64,000 nt of DNA from Hoeflea sp. YIM 152468 (GTDB lineage: Bacteria > Pseudomonadota > Alphaproteobacteria > Rhizobiales > Rhizobiaceae). The notes under the pieces were generated by a model, which saw only the letters and a program-made list of their open reading frames with translations, was not told the DNA's origin and did no database searches. This document shows, piece after piece, positions 1 to 8,563 of the stretch. The position numbers and the translations under genes are program-made. The stretch spans positions 62,001-126,000 of the forward strand of contig NZ_JARGET010000026.1 in NCBI RefSeq assembly GCF_029210485.1, read 5' to 3'. Position 1 is the first letter of the stretch, and every line of letters starts with the position of its first letter.

Positions 1-113
1 ATATGCCGACCGATCCGGCCAATGCGACCAACACCTTCCTGTACAACTACACATGGTGGGCCGATTACCGCGACGATCTGGATGCCAAGTTCCAGGCCTG
101 GCTTGCCCAGTAA
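1..113 (+). CDS. C-terminal end of an ABC transporter substrate-binding protein (partial)
   Basis: An open frame enters from the left edge and stops at TAA 111-113; about 36 codons are visible, ending in the residues FQAWLAQ. The length and aromatic/Trp-rich composition (YTWWADYRDDL) resemble the C-terminus of polyamine-type periplasmic binding proteins. The two permease genes that follow at 201 and 1789 support that reading. The bulk of the gene, its signal peptide and presumably the ATPase gene lie outside the window. The family is therefore inferred mainly from context, not from its own domains. Confidence 0.7.
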   Translation, partial: MPTDPANATNTFLYNYTWWADYRDDLDAKFQAWLAQ

Positions 114-126
114 GCAACGACAGTGC

Positions 127-152
127 GGGAGGGGCCGTTTGCGGCCCCTCCC
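127..152 (+). other. Intercistronic GC hairpin after binding-protein gene
   Basis: A perfect 10-bp stem (127-136 with 143-152) closes a 6-nt loop 13 bases after the stop of the binding-protein gene and before the permease gene. No T-run follows, so it looks more like an mRNA-stabilising or attenuating hairpin than a full terminator. Such hairpins usually raise binding-protein expression over that of the permeases. Confidence 0.65.
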
Positions 153-200
153 GAGCCATCCGATTCGAATTGATGCGACAGCAGGACGGAGCCGGCCCCT

Positions 201-1784
201 ATGACCGATGCCACGCACACCCCTTCAGACGGTCCGATGCTGACTGCTGACGGCATCCCGCTGAAGAAGAGCCTGCAGATCGCGCTTCGCCGGCAGAAGC
301 TCCGGGCGCTGGTATTGATTGCGCCGCTGCTGCTGTTCGTGCTGATAAGCTTCATCGCCCCGATCGCCGACATGCTGTTCCGTTCGGTGGAAAACGATAT
401 TGTGTCGCAGACCCTTCCGCGCACCGTCATCGCCTTGCAGGACTGGGACTACGACGACGGCAAGGCCGCGGCGCCGGAAAAAGAAGTTTTCGCGGCGCTT
501 TATGTCGATCTCTCGGAGGCGGAAGAATTCAAGACCCACACGAGATTGGGCTCGCGTCTCAACTACGAGACCACCGGCATGTCGTCGCTGCTGCGCAAGA
601 CCGGGCGAGGACTTCGCCGCATGGGCACCAGCATCTATACCGAGCAGTTTGAAGCCCTCGATCCGAAATGGGTCGAACCCGCCGTCTGGGTGGTCCTGAT
701 GGAGCAGCCCGGTGTCGCCACCGCATTGCCCGAGACTGCTTCTGCATGGGATTCCTGGAAGCGCATCGTCGCCAACAAGGGCGACTTGCTGGCCGAGGAA
801 CAGCCTGACGACTTCATCTACACCACGCTGTATCGCGACCTGGCCAATCAGCCGGCAACGGCCATCGCCGCCTATACCGGTGCCGAAGCCGGGCTCCTCA
901 TGGCAGCCGACAGCGCGGTCGACGGATTTGAAACGGTCTCGCTCAAGGATCAGTTCATCAAGATGGACGAGGATTGGGCCAGTCCGCAGGTCTGGGGCAC
1001 CGTGAAGGCCTTTTCATCGCCCTACACCGCCGGCTATTTTCTCGCCTCGGTGGATCTGAAACAAACCCCCGCCGGTATCGAGCAGCAGCCGGAAAACCAG
1101 AAGGTCTACATGCTGTTGTTTGGCCGCACCATGTTCATGAGCGTGGTGATCATGGGCTCATGCATCCTGCTCGGCTACCCGATCGCCTATTTGCTGTCCA
1201 ACCTGCCGCTCAGGACATCGAACCTGCTGTTGATTTTGGTCCTGCTGCCGTTCTGGACCTCGCTTCTGGTGCGGACATCGGCCTGGAAGGTGCTGCTGCA
1301 GCAACAGGGCGTCATCAATGATATTCTGGTCTGGCTTGGCCTGGTCAGCGACGGCGACCGGCTGGTGATGATCAACAACCAGTTCGGCACCATCGTCGCC
1401 ATGACCCACATCCTGCTGCCGTTCATGATCCTGCCGCTCTACTCGGTGATGAAAACCATTCCACAAACCTATGTGCGCGCCGCCAAATCGCTCGGCGCGA
1501 CCGACTGGACCGCTTTCTGGAGGGTCTATTTCCCGCAGTCTGTGCCGGGCATCGGCGCCGGATCGATCCTCGTTTTCATCCTGTCCATCGGCTACTACAT
1601 CACCCCCGAACTGGTCGGCGGCACGACGGGCACCTTCATTTCCAACCGGATCGCCTACCACATCTCGTCCTCGCTCAACTGGGGCCTCGCGGCCGCACTG
1701 GGGACGATCCTGCTGGCGGTCGTGCTGTTGCTCTACTGGGTCTATGACCGCATCGTGGGCATCGACAATGTGAGCCTGGGGTAG
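201..1784 (+). CDS. PotB-like ABC transporter permease with large periplasmic insertion
   Basis: This is a 527-residue inner-membrane permease of the polyamine/opine (PotB-like) class, which would form half of the translocation channel. One transmembrane helix lies near residues 36-60. About 240 mostly soluble residues follow before the remaining helices begin near residue 303. The EAA loop that contacts the ATPase is visible near residue 428 (AAKSLGATDW). Typical PotB proteins are about 280-300 residues, so the N-terminal insertion is the notable feature. The gene is four bases upstream of its partner permease. The substrate cannot be told from sequence; polyamine-like compounds are the default guess for the family. 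Confidence 0.85.
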   Translation: MTDATHTPSDGPMLTADGIPLKKSLQIALRRQKLRALVLIAPLLLFVLISFIAPIADMLFRSVENDIVSQTLPRTVIALQDWDYDDGKAAAPEKEVFAALYVDLSEAEEFKTHTRLGSRLNYETTGMSSLLRKTGRGLRRMGTSIYTEQFEALDPKWVEPAVWVVLMEQPGVATALPETASAWDSWKRIVANKGDLLAEEQPDDFIYTTLYRDLANQPATAIAAYTGAEAGLLMAADSAVDGFETVSLKDQFIKMDEDWASPQVWGTVKAFSSPYTAGYFLASVDLKQTPAGIEQQPENQKVYMLLFGRTMFMSVVIMGSCILLGYPIAYLLSNLPLRTSNLLLILVLLPFWTSLLVRTSAWKVLLQQQGVINDILVWLGLVSDGDRLVMINNQFGTIVAMTHILLPFMILPLYSVMKTIPQTYVRAAKSLGATDWTAFWRVYFPQSVPGIGAGSILVFILSIGYYITPELVGGTTGTFISNRIAYHISSSLNWGLAAALGTILLAVVLLLYWVYDRIVGIDNVSLG

Positions 1785-1788
1785 ACCA

Positions 1789-2967
1789 ATGCGCAAATTC
1801 AAAAAGCCTGAAGTCGACCTCGTCCGCTTCGTTCTGCCGCTCATGGCCCTTGCCGGCGCCGGCTTTGGCTTCCTCGTCGGCACTGCAAATGGTGCGCCGC
1901 TTGCCGGAACGGCCATCGGCGCCGTTTGCGGCGTGATCCTTGCCTGGGTCCTTGCCACCTATGTCCCCTCCAAACGCACGGGCATCGCCGCGACCACCGT
2001 CCTTTTCGCAATCGTCGGGCTGGTATTGGCCGGCAGCGGCGGCATTGTCGGCGGACTGATTGTGGGCTTCGTGCTCGGCTGGCTGAGCTATTGGCTGTCC
2101 ACCGGCAGCTACCGCGCCGGGACGCAGATCTATGCAACACCGGGCCAGGTCTTGTGGCACAACACGTACAAGCTCATCTGCGGCATCATCTTCTTTTTCC
2201 TGATTGCACCGATCCTCACGGTGATGCCGTTGAGCTTCAACGCCGAAAATTTCTTCACCTTTACACCGGCAATGCTGTCGTTTGATCCCGAAGGCTATTC
2301 ATTCAAGCATTACCGCGATTTCTTCACCAATCCCGACTGGCAGCAAGCGCTAAAGAACTCGATCCAGATTGCGCCTGCGGCGACCATGATTTCGGTCTCG
2401 CTCGGCACACTGGCCGCCATCGGCCTGTCGCAACCGCATGTGCCGTTCCGGCGGGCGATCATGGCGATCCTGATTTCACCGATGATCGTGCCATTGATCA
2501 TTTCGGCTGCCGGCATGTATTTCTTCTATTCGCGCATCGGTCTGCAGGGTACCTATATCGGCGTGGTTCTGGCTCATGCCGCCCTTGGCATTCCCTTCGT
2601 CATCATCACCGTGACGGCCACATTGGTCGGCTTCGACAAATCGCTGACGCGCGCGGCGGCCAATATGGGCGCCAACCCGGTGACAACCTTCTTCAAGGTG
2701 CAGATGCCGCTGATCCTGCCGGGTGTGATTTCCGGCGGCCTGTTCGCCTTCATCACCTCATTCGACGAAGTGGTGGTGGTGCTGTTTGTCGGCTCGGCGG
2801 GGCAGAAGACCCTGCCCTGGCAGATGTTCACCGGCTTGCGTGAACAGATCTCGCCCACCATCCTCGCGGTCGCCACGCTTCTTGTCGGCGTTTCGATGCT
2901 GCTCTTGACCACGCTCGAATTGCTGCGCCGCCGTTCGGAACGTTTGCGGGGCTTGTCGCCAGGCTGA
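1789..2967 (+). CDS. PotC-like ABC transporter permease with glycine-rich N-terminal membrane extension
   Basis: This 392-residue inner-membrane permease pairs with the permease ending at 1784. The C-terminal 270 residues are a normal PotC-like core, with an EAA loop near residue 290 (AAANMGANPV). The first 115 residues are extra. They form about three or four glycine/alanine-rich hydrophobic segments resembling glycine-zipper helices, which ordinary PotC proteins (about 260-280 residues) lack. The 4-base gap to the previous gene indicates one operon. The role of the extension is unknown; it might aid packing against the enlarged partner permease. Confidence 0.85.
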   Translation: MRKFKKPEVDLVRFVLPLMALAGAGFGFLVGTANGAPLAGTAIGAVCGVILAWVLATYVPSKRTGIAATTVLFAIVGLVLAGSGGIVGGLIVGFVLGWLSYWLSTGSYRAGTQIYATPGQVLWHNTYKLICGIIFFFLIAPILTVMPLSFNAENFFTFTPAMLSFDPEGYSFKHYRDFFTNPDWQQALKNSIQIAPAATMISVSLGTLAAIGLSQPHVPFRRAIMAILISPMIVPLIISAAGMYFFYSRIGLQGTYIGVVLAHAALGIPFVIITVTATLVGFDKSLTRAAANMGANPVTTFFKVQMPLILPGVISGGLFAFITSFDEVVVVLFVGSAGQKTLPWQMFTGLREQISPTILAVATLLVGVSMLLLTTLELLRRRSERLRGLSPG

Positions 2968-3357
2968 CAGCGGCCAGGCCCGATTGACCAGTCGCTGAGG
3001 CCGCCAACCGGCCAAGCCATGTCAATTCCGCGATCGGCTTTGGGTTGAAAATCGGCTACATTACAAGAACCGGCTTCACGTCCCGGTCACGCCAACATTC
3101 AGGATGAGGAGCCGATGGTCACGATCCCGGAAGGAACCGCCGGCGCCGGTGGCGAATAGGACATTTTTCATCATCACCGAATCTGGTTCGGGAAACGTCA
3201 CCGATATCCCCCATGGTCGGGAAGAGACGATCATCCGGCGCTAAGGCAGTTCAGGCTCGATCGGATCGGATTGAACGTCAACGGACATGCATTCAGTCAC
3301 AGTGCCCCACTGTCCTTTGCGCATCCTGACATGTGACTTACACCGCTTGCGGTGGTT
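2968..3357. other. Intergenic region between convergent genes; possible gene remnant
   Basis: This 390-bp stretch separates the PotC-like gene from the convergent DeoR gene. It has weak GC dyads just after 2967 but no clear terminator with a T-run. At 3115-3159 a 14-codon reading frame follows a GAGGAG sequence, then stops. A different frame immediately downstream (about 3160-3243) reads as plausible protein before its own stop, so this could be a frameshifted remnant. I see nothing else supportable. Confidence 0.35.
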
Positions 3358-4143
3358 TTACTCCCCTTGCGCGGCTTCGCTCTGGCCGGCTCCGGCAATG
3401 GTCAACTGCGTGTCCGCAGCAGCCAGCGCCGCCGAGATATGCGCAGGCGGATCACGGTCTGTGATTAGCTGATCGAATGCCGAATAGTCGCAGACGGTAA
3501 CCAGGCCGCGCCGGTCAAACTTGGTATGGTCCGAAACCACCAGCTTGCGCTCTCCGCATGACAGTACCATGCGGGCAAATTCCGATTCCTCAAGGTCGAA
3601 GTCCATCACCCCACTGGCGTCCATTGCCCCCGCCGAAATAACGGCATGATTGACGGTGAAACGGCTGATGAACTCAATCGCCGAAACCCCGAAAGCGGCG
3701 CCAGAATCGCTTCTGAGTTCACCACCCGCCATATAGACCTTGTTGCCGTTTACTGTCGCCAAGGTCCGGGCAATGTCGGAGGAATTGGTCACCACGGTGA
3801 GCCGCCGGTGACCGAGCAATTCACGCGCCACAAAGCTTGTCGTCGTTCCCGTGTCGAGCATGACGGAATCGCCATTGTGAATCAGTTGCGCCATTTCGCG
3901 GGCAATCCGACGCTTGCTGTCGGAATTTTCACGCATGCGCCGCTGAAACGGCGCTTCTCCAACCTGTCCCGCCAATCCCACAGCCCCGTGGATTTTCAGA
4001 ACCGACCCGCTTTCAGTCAGCGGGCGCACATCGCGCCGGACCGTCTCAAGCGAAACACCAAGCCGGGCAGCAAGCCGCGAGATGGTCACGGTACCCTCGT
4101 CGGCCAGTATCCGCATGATCTCCGTATGACGTTTCGACAGCAT
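3358..4143 (-). CDS. DeoR-family transcriptional regulator
   Basis: This 261-residue repressor-type regulator has an N-terminal DeoR winged helix-turn-helix near residues 5-55 (motif VSLETVRRDV). Its C-terminal DeoRC sensor domain contains the loop DTGTTT near residue 97, which in this family binds a phosphorylated sugar or similar effector. Length matches the family (about 250-260). It is divergently transcribed from the betaine-type transporter gene at 4381, so local control of that operon is likely. That would be an unusual job for a DeoR protein. Confidence in the family is high; in the target, moderate. Confidence 0.9.
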   Translation of the reverse strand: MLSKRHTEIMRILADEGTVTISRLAARLGVSLETVRRDVRPLTESGSVLKIHGAVGLAGQVGEAPFQRRMRENSDSKRRIAREMAQLIHNGDSVMLDTGTTTSFVARELLGHRRLTVVTNSSDIARTLATVNGNKVYMAGGELRSDSGAAFGVSAIEFISRFTVNHAVISAGAMDASGVMDFDLEESEFARMVLSCGERKLVVSDHTKFDRRGLVTVCDYSAFDQLITDRDPPAHISAALAAADTQLTIAGAGQSEAAQGE

Positions 4144-4380
4144 TCTGACACCTGTATTCCCGTCTGCTTTCTAGGCGAACAGTCCCATGGAATCAATCAA
4201 AACGAACTCAATCGGGCAGCAAAACGAAATATAGCCACAGAATTGATTGACAAGGGCCAAAGCCTGGTGTGGGATTGGAGGGTTAAAAAGTCACGTACGG
4301 ATGCGCTGCTGCTTGGTCTCTTCTTGGGCAATCAAAGGCGCCGGAATGCGAGACACAACAGGGTGAACAGGAGGCTCGAC
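4144..4380. promoter_or_regulatory. Divergent promoter region of the DeoR gene and the betaine-transporter operon
   Basis: This 237-bp AT-richer gap separates two divergent genes. A -35-like TTGACA at 4247-4252 is followed 17 bases later by TGGGAT (4270-4275), a plausible plus-strand promoter. An inverted pair of half-sites, AATCAATCA at 4191-4199 and ATTGATTGA at 4242-4250, flanks it and could be the DeoR operator. A strong ribosome-binding site AGGAGG (4369-4374) sits six bases before the start at 4381. The promoter call is by eye only. Confidence 0.5.
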
Positions 4381-5367
4381 ATGCATTCAGCCAAGTACTT
4401 TTCCGGCCGCACCTCCAGGCAACTGACCGCGGCGCTCGTCATCTCGAGCGCTTCTTGTTTCGGTCTGGCTGCTTCGGCAATGGCCCAGGAATCCACCGAC
4501 TCGATCAAGCTGACGCTCCACGACTGGACCGGACAGTTGATCACCACGGAAATCATGGGCGAGGTGCTCAAGAAAGCCGGCTATTCCATCGAATATGTCC
4601 AGGCCGATTATCTGGCCCAGTTCGCCGGACTGGAAACCGGCGACCTCCATGTCGCCATGGAAATGTGGGAAACCACTGGCCGTGATGCCATGGATGCCGC
4701 CACTGCAACCGGTAATGTCGAGAATTTCGGGCCGACCGGCATGAAGGCCAAGGAAGAGTGGTGGTACCCGTCCTACATGGTCGAGAAATGTCCGGGCCTG
4801 CCCGACTGGGAAGCGCTCAAGGACACCGCTTGCGCCGAAGCTTTCTCCACGGCGGAGACAGCGCCCAAAGGCCGCTACCTGGGTGGACCGGTGACCTGGG
4901 GCGGGTTCGATGACGAGCGCGTCGAAGCGCTCGATCTTCCTTTCGAGGTGATCCACGCCGGAACCGATGCCGCGCTTTTTGCGGAACTCGAAAGCGCCTA
5001 TCAGCGCAAGGCACCGATCATGCTGTGGATCTACGCGCCGCATTGGGCCCCGGCCAAATATGACGGTGCCTGGGTCGAGTTCCCGGAATATTCGGCGGAG
5101 TGCTACAATGACGCCGCCACAGGCCTCAATCCTGACATGGCCTATGACTGCGGTAAGCCCTTCGGCGAGATCTGGAAGGTCGGCTGGGCCGGGGTGAAGG
5201 ACAAATGGCCCGGCGCCTATGACGCCATCAAGGCGTTCACCATCGACAATGACGAGATGGGCAAGATGATCACCGAAGTCGATCTTGACGGCAAGTCGAT
5301 CTCCGAGGTCGTCGGAGACTGGATGAGCGCCAATGAAGCCCGCTGGTCGGGCTGGATCAAGAAGTAA
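4381..5367 (+). CDS. proX: Glycine betaine/proline-type ABC transporter substrate-binding protein
   Basis: This 328-residue periplasmic binding protein belongs to the ProX/OpuAC family and captures glycine betaine, choline or related quaternary amines. Residues 1-35 are a Sec signal peptide ending in SAMAQE. The mature part is Trp-rich (LHDWTGQL, EMWETTGRD, EWWYPSYM), fitting the aromatic cage that binds trimethylammonium groups. The frame is open far upstream, but the start at 4381 is fixed by the AGGAGG site and the signal peptide. It heads an operon with ATPase, permease and two enzymes. Exact ligand specificity cannot be read; glycine betaine, dimethylglycine and choline are candidates. 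Confidence 0.85.
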   Translation: MHSAKYFSGRTSRQLTAALVISSASCFGLAASAMAQESTDSIKLTLHDWTGQLITTEIMGEVLKKAGYSIEYVQADYLAQFAGLETGDLHVAMEMWETTGRDAMDAATATGNVENFGPTGMKAKEEWWYPSYMVEKCPGLPDWEALKDTACAEAFSTAETAPKGRYLGGPVTWGGFDDERVEALDLPFEVIHAGTDAALFAELESAYQRKAPIMLWIYAPHWAPAKYDGAWVEFPEYSAECYNDAATGLNPDMAYDCGKPFGEIWKVGWAGVKDKWPGAYDAIKAFTIDNDEMGKMITEVDLDGKSISEVVGDWMSANEARWSGWIKK

Positions 5368-5404
5368 CCGGCCTGGCTGGATGGTGCTGCATCCGTCTGA
5401 CAAA

Positions 5405-5434
5405 CTGCAACCGGGCTGCAAGGTCCGGGTGCAG
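5405..5434 (+). other. Imperfect intercistronic hairpin after proX
   Basis: A stem pairs 5405-5414 with 5425-5434 (9 of 10 positions) around a 10-nt loop. It sits 38 bases after the proX stop, in the 144-bp gap before the ATPase gene. No T-run follows. Its placement matches hairpins behind other binding-protein genes in this window. Confidence 0.45.
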
Positions 5435-5511
5435 GCCACAGATCACGCATCAGACCCCGTGCGGGTCGGCGCATCCCGCCCGGTTTTCCTGCAGTCCAGA
5501 CTGAGTTATCC

Positions 5512-6534
5512 ATGACCACTCCCGAAGCCAGGCTCGTCTGCCGCAACGTATGGAAATTGTTCGGCGCGGATGCCGCCGCCTTTCTGGCCCAGCACAATGG
5601 GCGCCCCGAAGCAGCAGCCATCGCCCGGGCAGGACTCGTCGGCGCTGTCCGGCGGGTCGACCTGGACGTGCACGAAGGCGAGATCTTCGTCATCATGGGC
5701 CTGTCGGGATCAGGCAAATCGACGCTGGTCAGGCTGATGTCGCGCCTGATTGAGCCCTCGGGTGGCGATGTGCTGTTCAAGGGTGAGAACCTGCTCAAGC
5801 TGTCGCAGTCGCGGATGATCGAGATCCGCCGTCACCAGATGGGCATGGTGTTCCAGCATTTCGCCCTGCTGCCGCACCTCACGGTGCTCGACAATGTTGC
5901 CTTTCCACTCGACATCCAGGGCATGAACCGTCCTGCCCGCGAAGCACGGGCGCGCGAGATGATTGACCTGGTCGGTCTGAATGGAAAGGAAAGCGCCTTT
6001 CCCCGGCAGCTCTCTGGCGGCCAGCAGCAACGGGTCGGCATTGCCCGCTCGCTCGCCGTTGAACCGGAAATCTGGTTTCTCGACGAGCCTTTCTCGGCGC
6101 TCGACCCGCTTATCCGCCGCGAGATGCAGGACGAGTTCATGCGCCTGCAAACCAAGCTGCACAAGACCATCGTCTTCATCACCCATGATTTCGATGAAGC
6201 AATTCGCCTTGCTGACCGGATCGCCATCATGAAAGACGGCGAGATCGTCCAGGCCGGCACGCCCGAAGAGATCGTGCTGACACCGGCCACCTCCTATGTG
6301 GCGGAATTTACCAAGAATGTTGCCCGCGCCAAGGTGATCCGGACCCGCAGTCTGATGGTCCCTGCCGATTCTGGCAGCGTCGAGGGGCCGGTTGTCTCGG
6401 CGCGTTCCACCATCGCCGACGCGGCGCCATTGTTTCTTGATGGCGTTGCGCATCTTGGCGTCACGGATGACGCCGGTGAACTCATAGGCAGGCTCGACCG
6501 CGAAACCGTCGTTGCGCTGATGTTGCAAGGCTGA
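5512..6534 (+). CDS. proV: Glycine betaine ABC transporter ATP-binding protein
   Basis: This 340-residue cytoplasmic ATPase energises the betaine-type importer. Walker A lies at residues 63-71 (GLSGSGKST), the signature LSGGQQQR near 168, and Walker B with the FLDEPFSAL stretch follows. The N-terminus carries the ProV/OpuAA-type extension before the Walker region. The C-terminal 60 residues look like a short CBS-type segment. E. coli ProV is about 400 residues, so this is a shortened form. The two-base gap to the permease gene at 6537 indicates translational coupling. Confidence 0.9.
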   Translation: MTTPEARLVCRNVWKLFGADAAAFLAQHNGRPEAAAIARAGLVGAVRRVDLDVHEGEIFVIMGLSGSGKSTLVRLMSRLIEPSGGDVLFKGENLLKLSQSRMIEIRRHQMGMVFQHFALLPHLTVLDNVAFPLDIQGMNRPAREARAREMIDLVGLNGKESAFPRQLSGGQQQRVGIARSLAVEPEIWFLDEPFSALDPLIRREMQDEFMRLQTKLHKTIVFITHDFDEAIRLADRIAIMKDGEIVQAGTPEEIVLTPATSYVAEFTKNVARAKVIRTRSLMVPADSGSVEGPVVSARSTIADAAPLFLDGVAHLGVTDDAGELIGRLDRETVVALMLQG

Positions 6535-6536
6535 TC

Positions 6537-8561
6537 ATGGCGATGTCCGGAGCGCCCCTGTTGAAATCCGATGCAGCCCCGGCGCCGCCACCGTCATTCC
6601 GCTTGCCGATTGCCTGGGTGGCGGCCGGTGCAGTGTTTGTGCTTTTCTGGCTCTACGCCAAGCCGGTTTGGCCTGCGGCCTTCGAGTATCCGAAAACCCA
6701 TGTGGTGAAGCTGGCAAAGTGGATCAGCGCCGCAATGAAGTGGCTGATTGACGAAGCCAGTTTTGGCCTGTTCAGCTTTACCGATTTCACCCGCTTTGTT
6801 TCCGCGGTATTGGATGTGCCCTATACCCTGGCCGCGAGCCTGCTTTCTACCGGATTTCTCGAAGGCAGCGGTTCTTCGGCAATCCAGATCGTGCCACCCT
6901 TGCCATGCGTTGCCGTGATCGGCCTGGTCATGCTGCTTGGGCATTGGCTTGGCGGCATCTCGCTGGCGCTGCTGGCCGGCGGCTGCTTCCTGTTTCTGGC
7001 GGTCTTCGGGCAATGGACCAGCGCCATGATCACCCTTGCCTCGATTCTGGTGGCCGCACCCTTGGGTGTTGTCTTCGGATTGCTGTTCGGCATCGCAGCT
7101 TGGCGGTGGCGCTGGGTTGAGCGCGTGATTGCGCCAGTGCTCGACCTGATGCAAACAATTCCGGTGTTTGCCTATCTCGTTCCGGTGCTTTTCCTGTTCG
7201 GATTTGGTCCTACCGCAGCGGTGATCGCCACCCTGATTTTCGCGACTCCGCCGATGACTCGCATCGCGATTCTGGCACTGCGTGCCGTCCCCTCCGAAAT
7301 CATCGACCTGGGCAACATGGTCGGTTGCACCGACCGGCAGATGACCTGGCGGGTGATGGTCCCGGCGGCGCGTGAAAGCCTGATGGTGGGCATGAACCAG
7401 GTGATCATGCTGTCGCTGAACATGGTCATCATTGCCTCGATGATCGGCGCTGGCGGGCTGGGTTTTGACGTGCTGGCAGCGCTTCGGCGGCTTGATTTCG
7501 GGGCGGGTTTGGAAGCCGGCTTCGCCATCGTCGCGCTCGCCATTGCCATGGACCGGTTGAGCCAGGCTGCGGCTGAAAAACTGTCGGCTCCCGCCGCCGG
7601 GAACCAGACATCAGGGCTCGTTGCCCGCCACCCCCATCTCGCTGCGGCCTTGGGACTGGTCCTGATCACCGTCGTCCTGGGCTATGCCGTCCCGGCCATT
7701 CACACCTATCCTGAAGCACTGCAACTCTCGACAGGCACTTTCTGGTCGGAAGTCGTTGCCTGGATCAACATCAACTATTTCGATGCGCTGGAAGCGATCA
7801 AGAATACCATGCTGCTCAATGTCTTGATCCCGTTCAAGCGCTTTCTCGGCGATCTTCCCTGGCTTGGCGTGACGGCGTTTCTGGGCTTTGCCGGCTACAG
7901 GCTTGGCGGCTGGCGGCTGGCACTGCTCACCGTCTGCCTTCCGCTGTTCATTGCCGTCACCGGCCAGTGGGAAAAGGCCATGATCACCGTCTATCTCTGT
8001 GGCATCTCGGCGGCGATCGCCGCGCTGATCGGCGTTCCGATCGGCATCTTGTCGGCCACCCGCGACCGCATCTGGTCCGGGGTGCAGGTGGCCATCGACA
8101 CGCTGCAAACACTGCCGAGCTTTGTCTATCTGATGCCGGCCGTGATGCTGTTCCGGGTCGGCGATTTCACCGCCATGATTGCAGTTGTGGCTTTCGCCGT
8201 TGCCCCGGCCATCCGTTACACCGCGCTCGGCATCCGCAAGGTCGACCCCAGGCTGATCGAAGCCGGTCGCGCCATGGGCTGCACAGAGTGGCAGATTCTC
8301 ACCCGTATCCGGCTCAAATTGGCGCTTCCCGAGATTCTGCTCGGGCTCAACCAGACCATCATGTTTGCCCTGTCCATGCTGGTCATCACCGCGCTGGTCG
8401 GCACCCGCGATCTTGGCCAGGAAGTCTACATCGCGCTGACCAAGGCCGACACCGGGCGGGGCCTCGTGGCAGGTCTGTCAATCGCCGCCATCGCCATTGT
8501 AGCCGACCGCTTGATCTCGGCCGGCGCCAGTCACACCCGCCGCCGCCTTGGTCTGGAGTAA
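6537..8561 (+). CDS. proW: Double-length glycine betaine ABC transporter permease (two fused permease domains)
   Basis: This 674-residue inner-membrane protein contains two complete permease cores in tandem. EAA-type loops occur twice: MVGCTDRQMTWRVMVPAARE near residue 261 and AMGCTEWQILTRIRLKLALP near residue 580. Each is preceded by its own set of hydrophobic helices. A normal ProW is about 350 residues and works as a dimer, so this protein could supply the whole channel alone. The two halves are related but diverged, which points to an old duplication and fusion. It lies between proV and a phosphotransferase gene with 2-base gaps. Confidence 0.88.
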   Translation: MAMSGAPLLKSDAAPAPPPSFRLPIAWVAAGAVFVLFWLYAKPVWPAAFEYPKTHVVKLAKWISAAMKWLIDEASFGLFSFTDFTRFVSAVLDVPYTLAASLLSTGFLEGSGSSAIQIVPPLPCVAVIGLVMLLGHWLGGISLALLAGGCFLFLAVFGQWTSAMITLASILVAAPLGVVFGLLFGIAAWRWRWVERVIAPVLDLMQTIPVFAYLVPVLFLFGFGPTAAVIATLIFATPPMTRIAILALRAVPSEIIDLGNMVGCTDRQMTWRVMVPAARESLMVGMNQVIMLSLNMVIIASMIGAGGLGFDVLAALRRLDFGAGLEAGFAIVALAIAMDRLSQAAAEKLSAPAAGNQTSGLVARHPHLAAALGLVLITVVLGYAVPAIHTYPEALQLSTGTFWSEVVAWININYFDALEAIKNTMLLNVLIPFKRFLGDLPWLGVTAFLGFAGYRLGGWRLALLTVCLPLFIAVTGQWEKAMITVYLCGISAAIAALIGVPIGILSATRDRIWSGVQVAIDTLQTLPSFVYLMPAVMLFRVGDFTAMIAVVAFAVAPAIRYTALGIRKVDPRLIEAGRAMGCTEWQILTRIRLKLALPEILLGLNQTIMFALSMLVITALVGTRDLGQEVYIALTKADTGRGLVAGLSIAAIAIVADRLISAGASHTRRRLGLE

Positions 8562-8563
8562 CC

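Noticed and set aside
3646-4380. Upstream extension of the proX reading frame
   Set aside because: It runs through the DeoR gene on the other strand. The signal peptide and AGGAGG fix the start at 4381.
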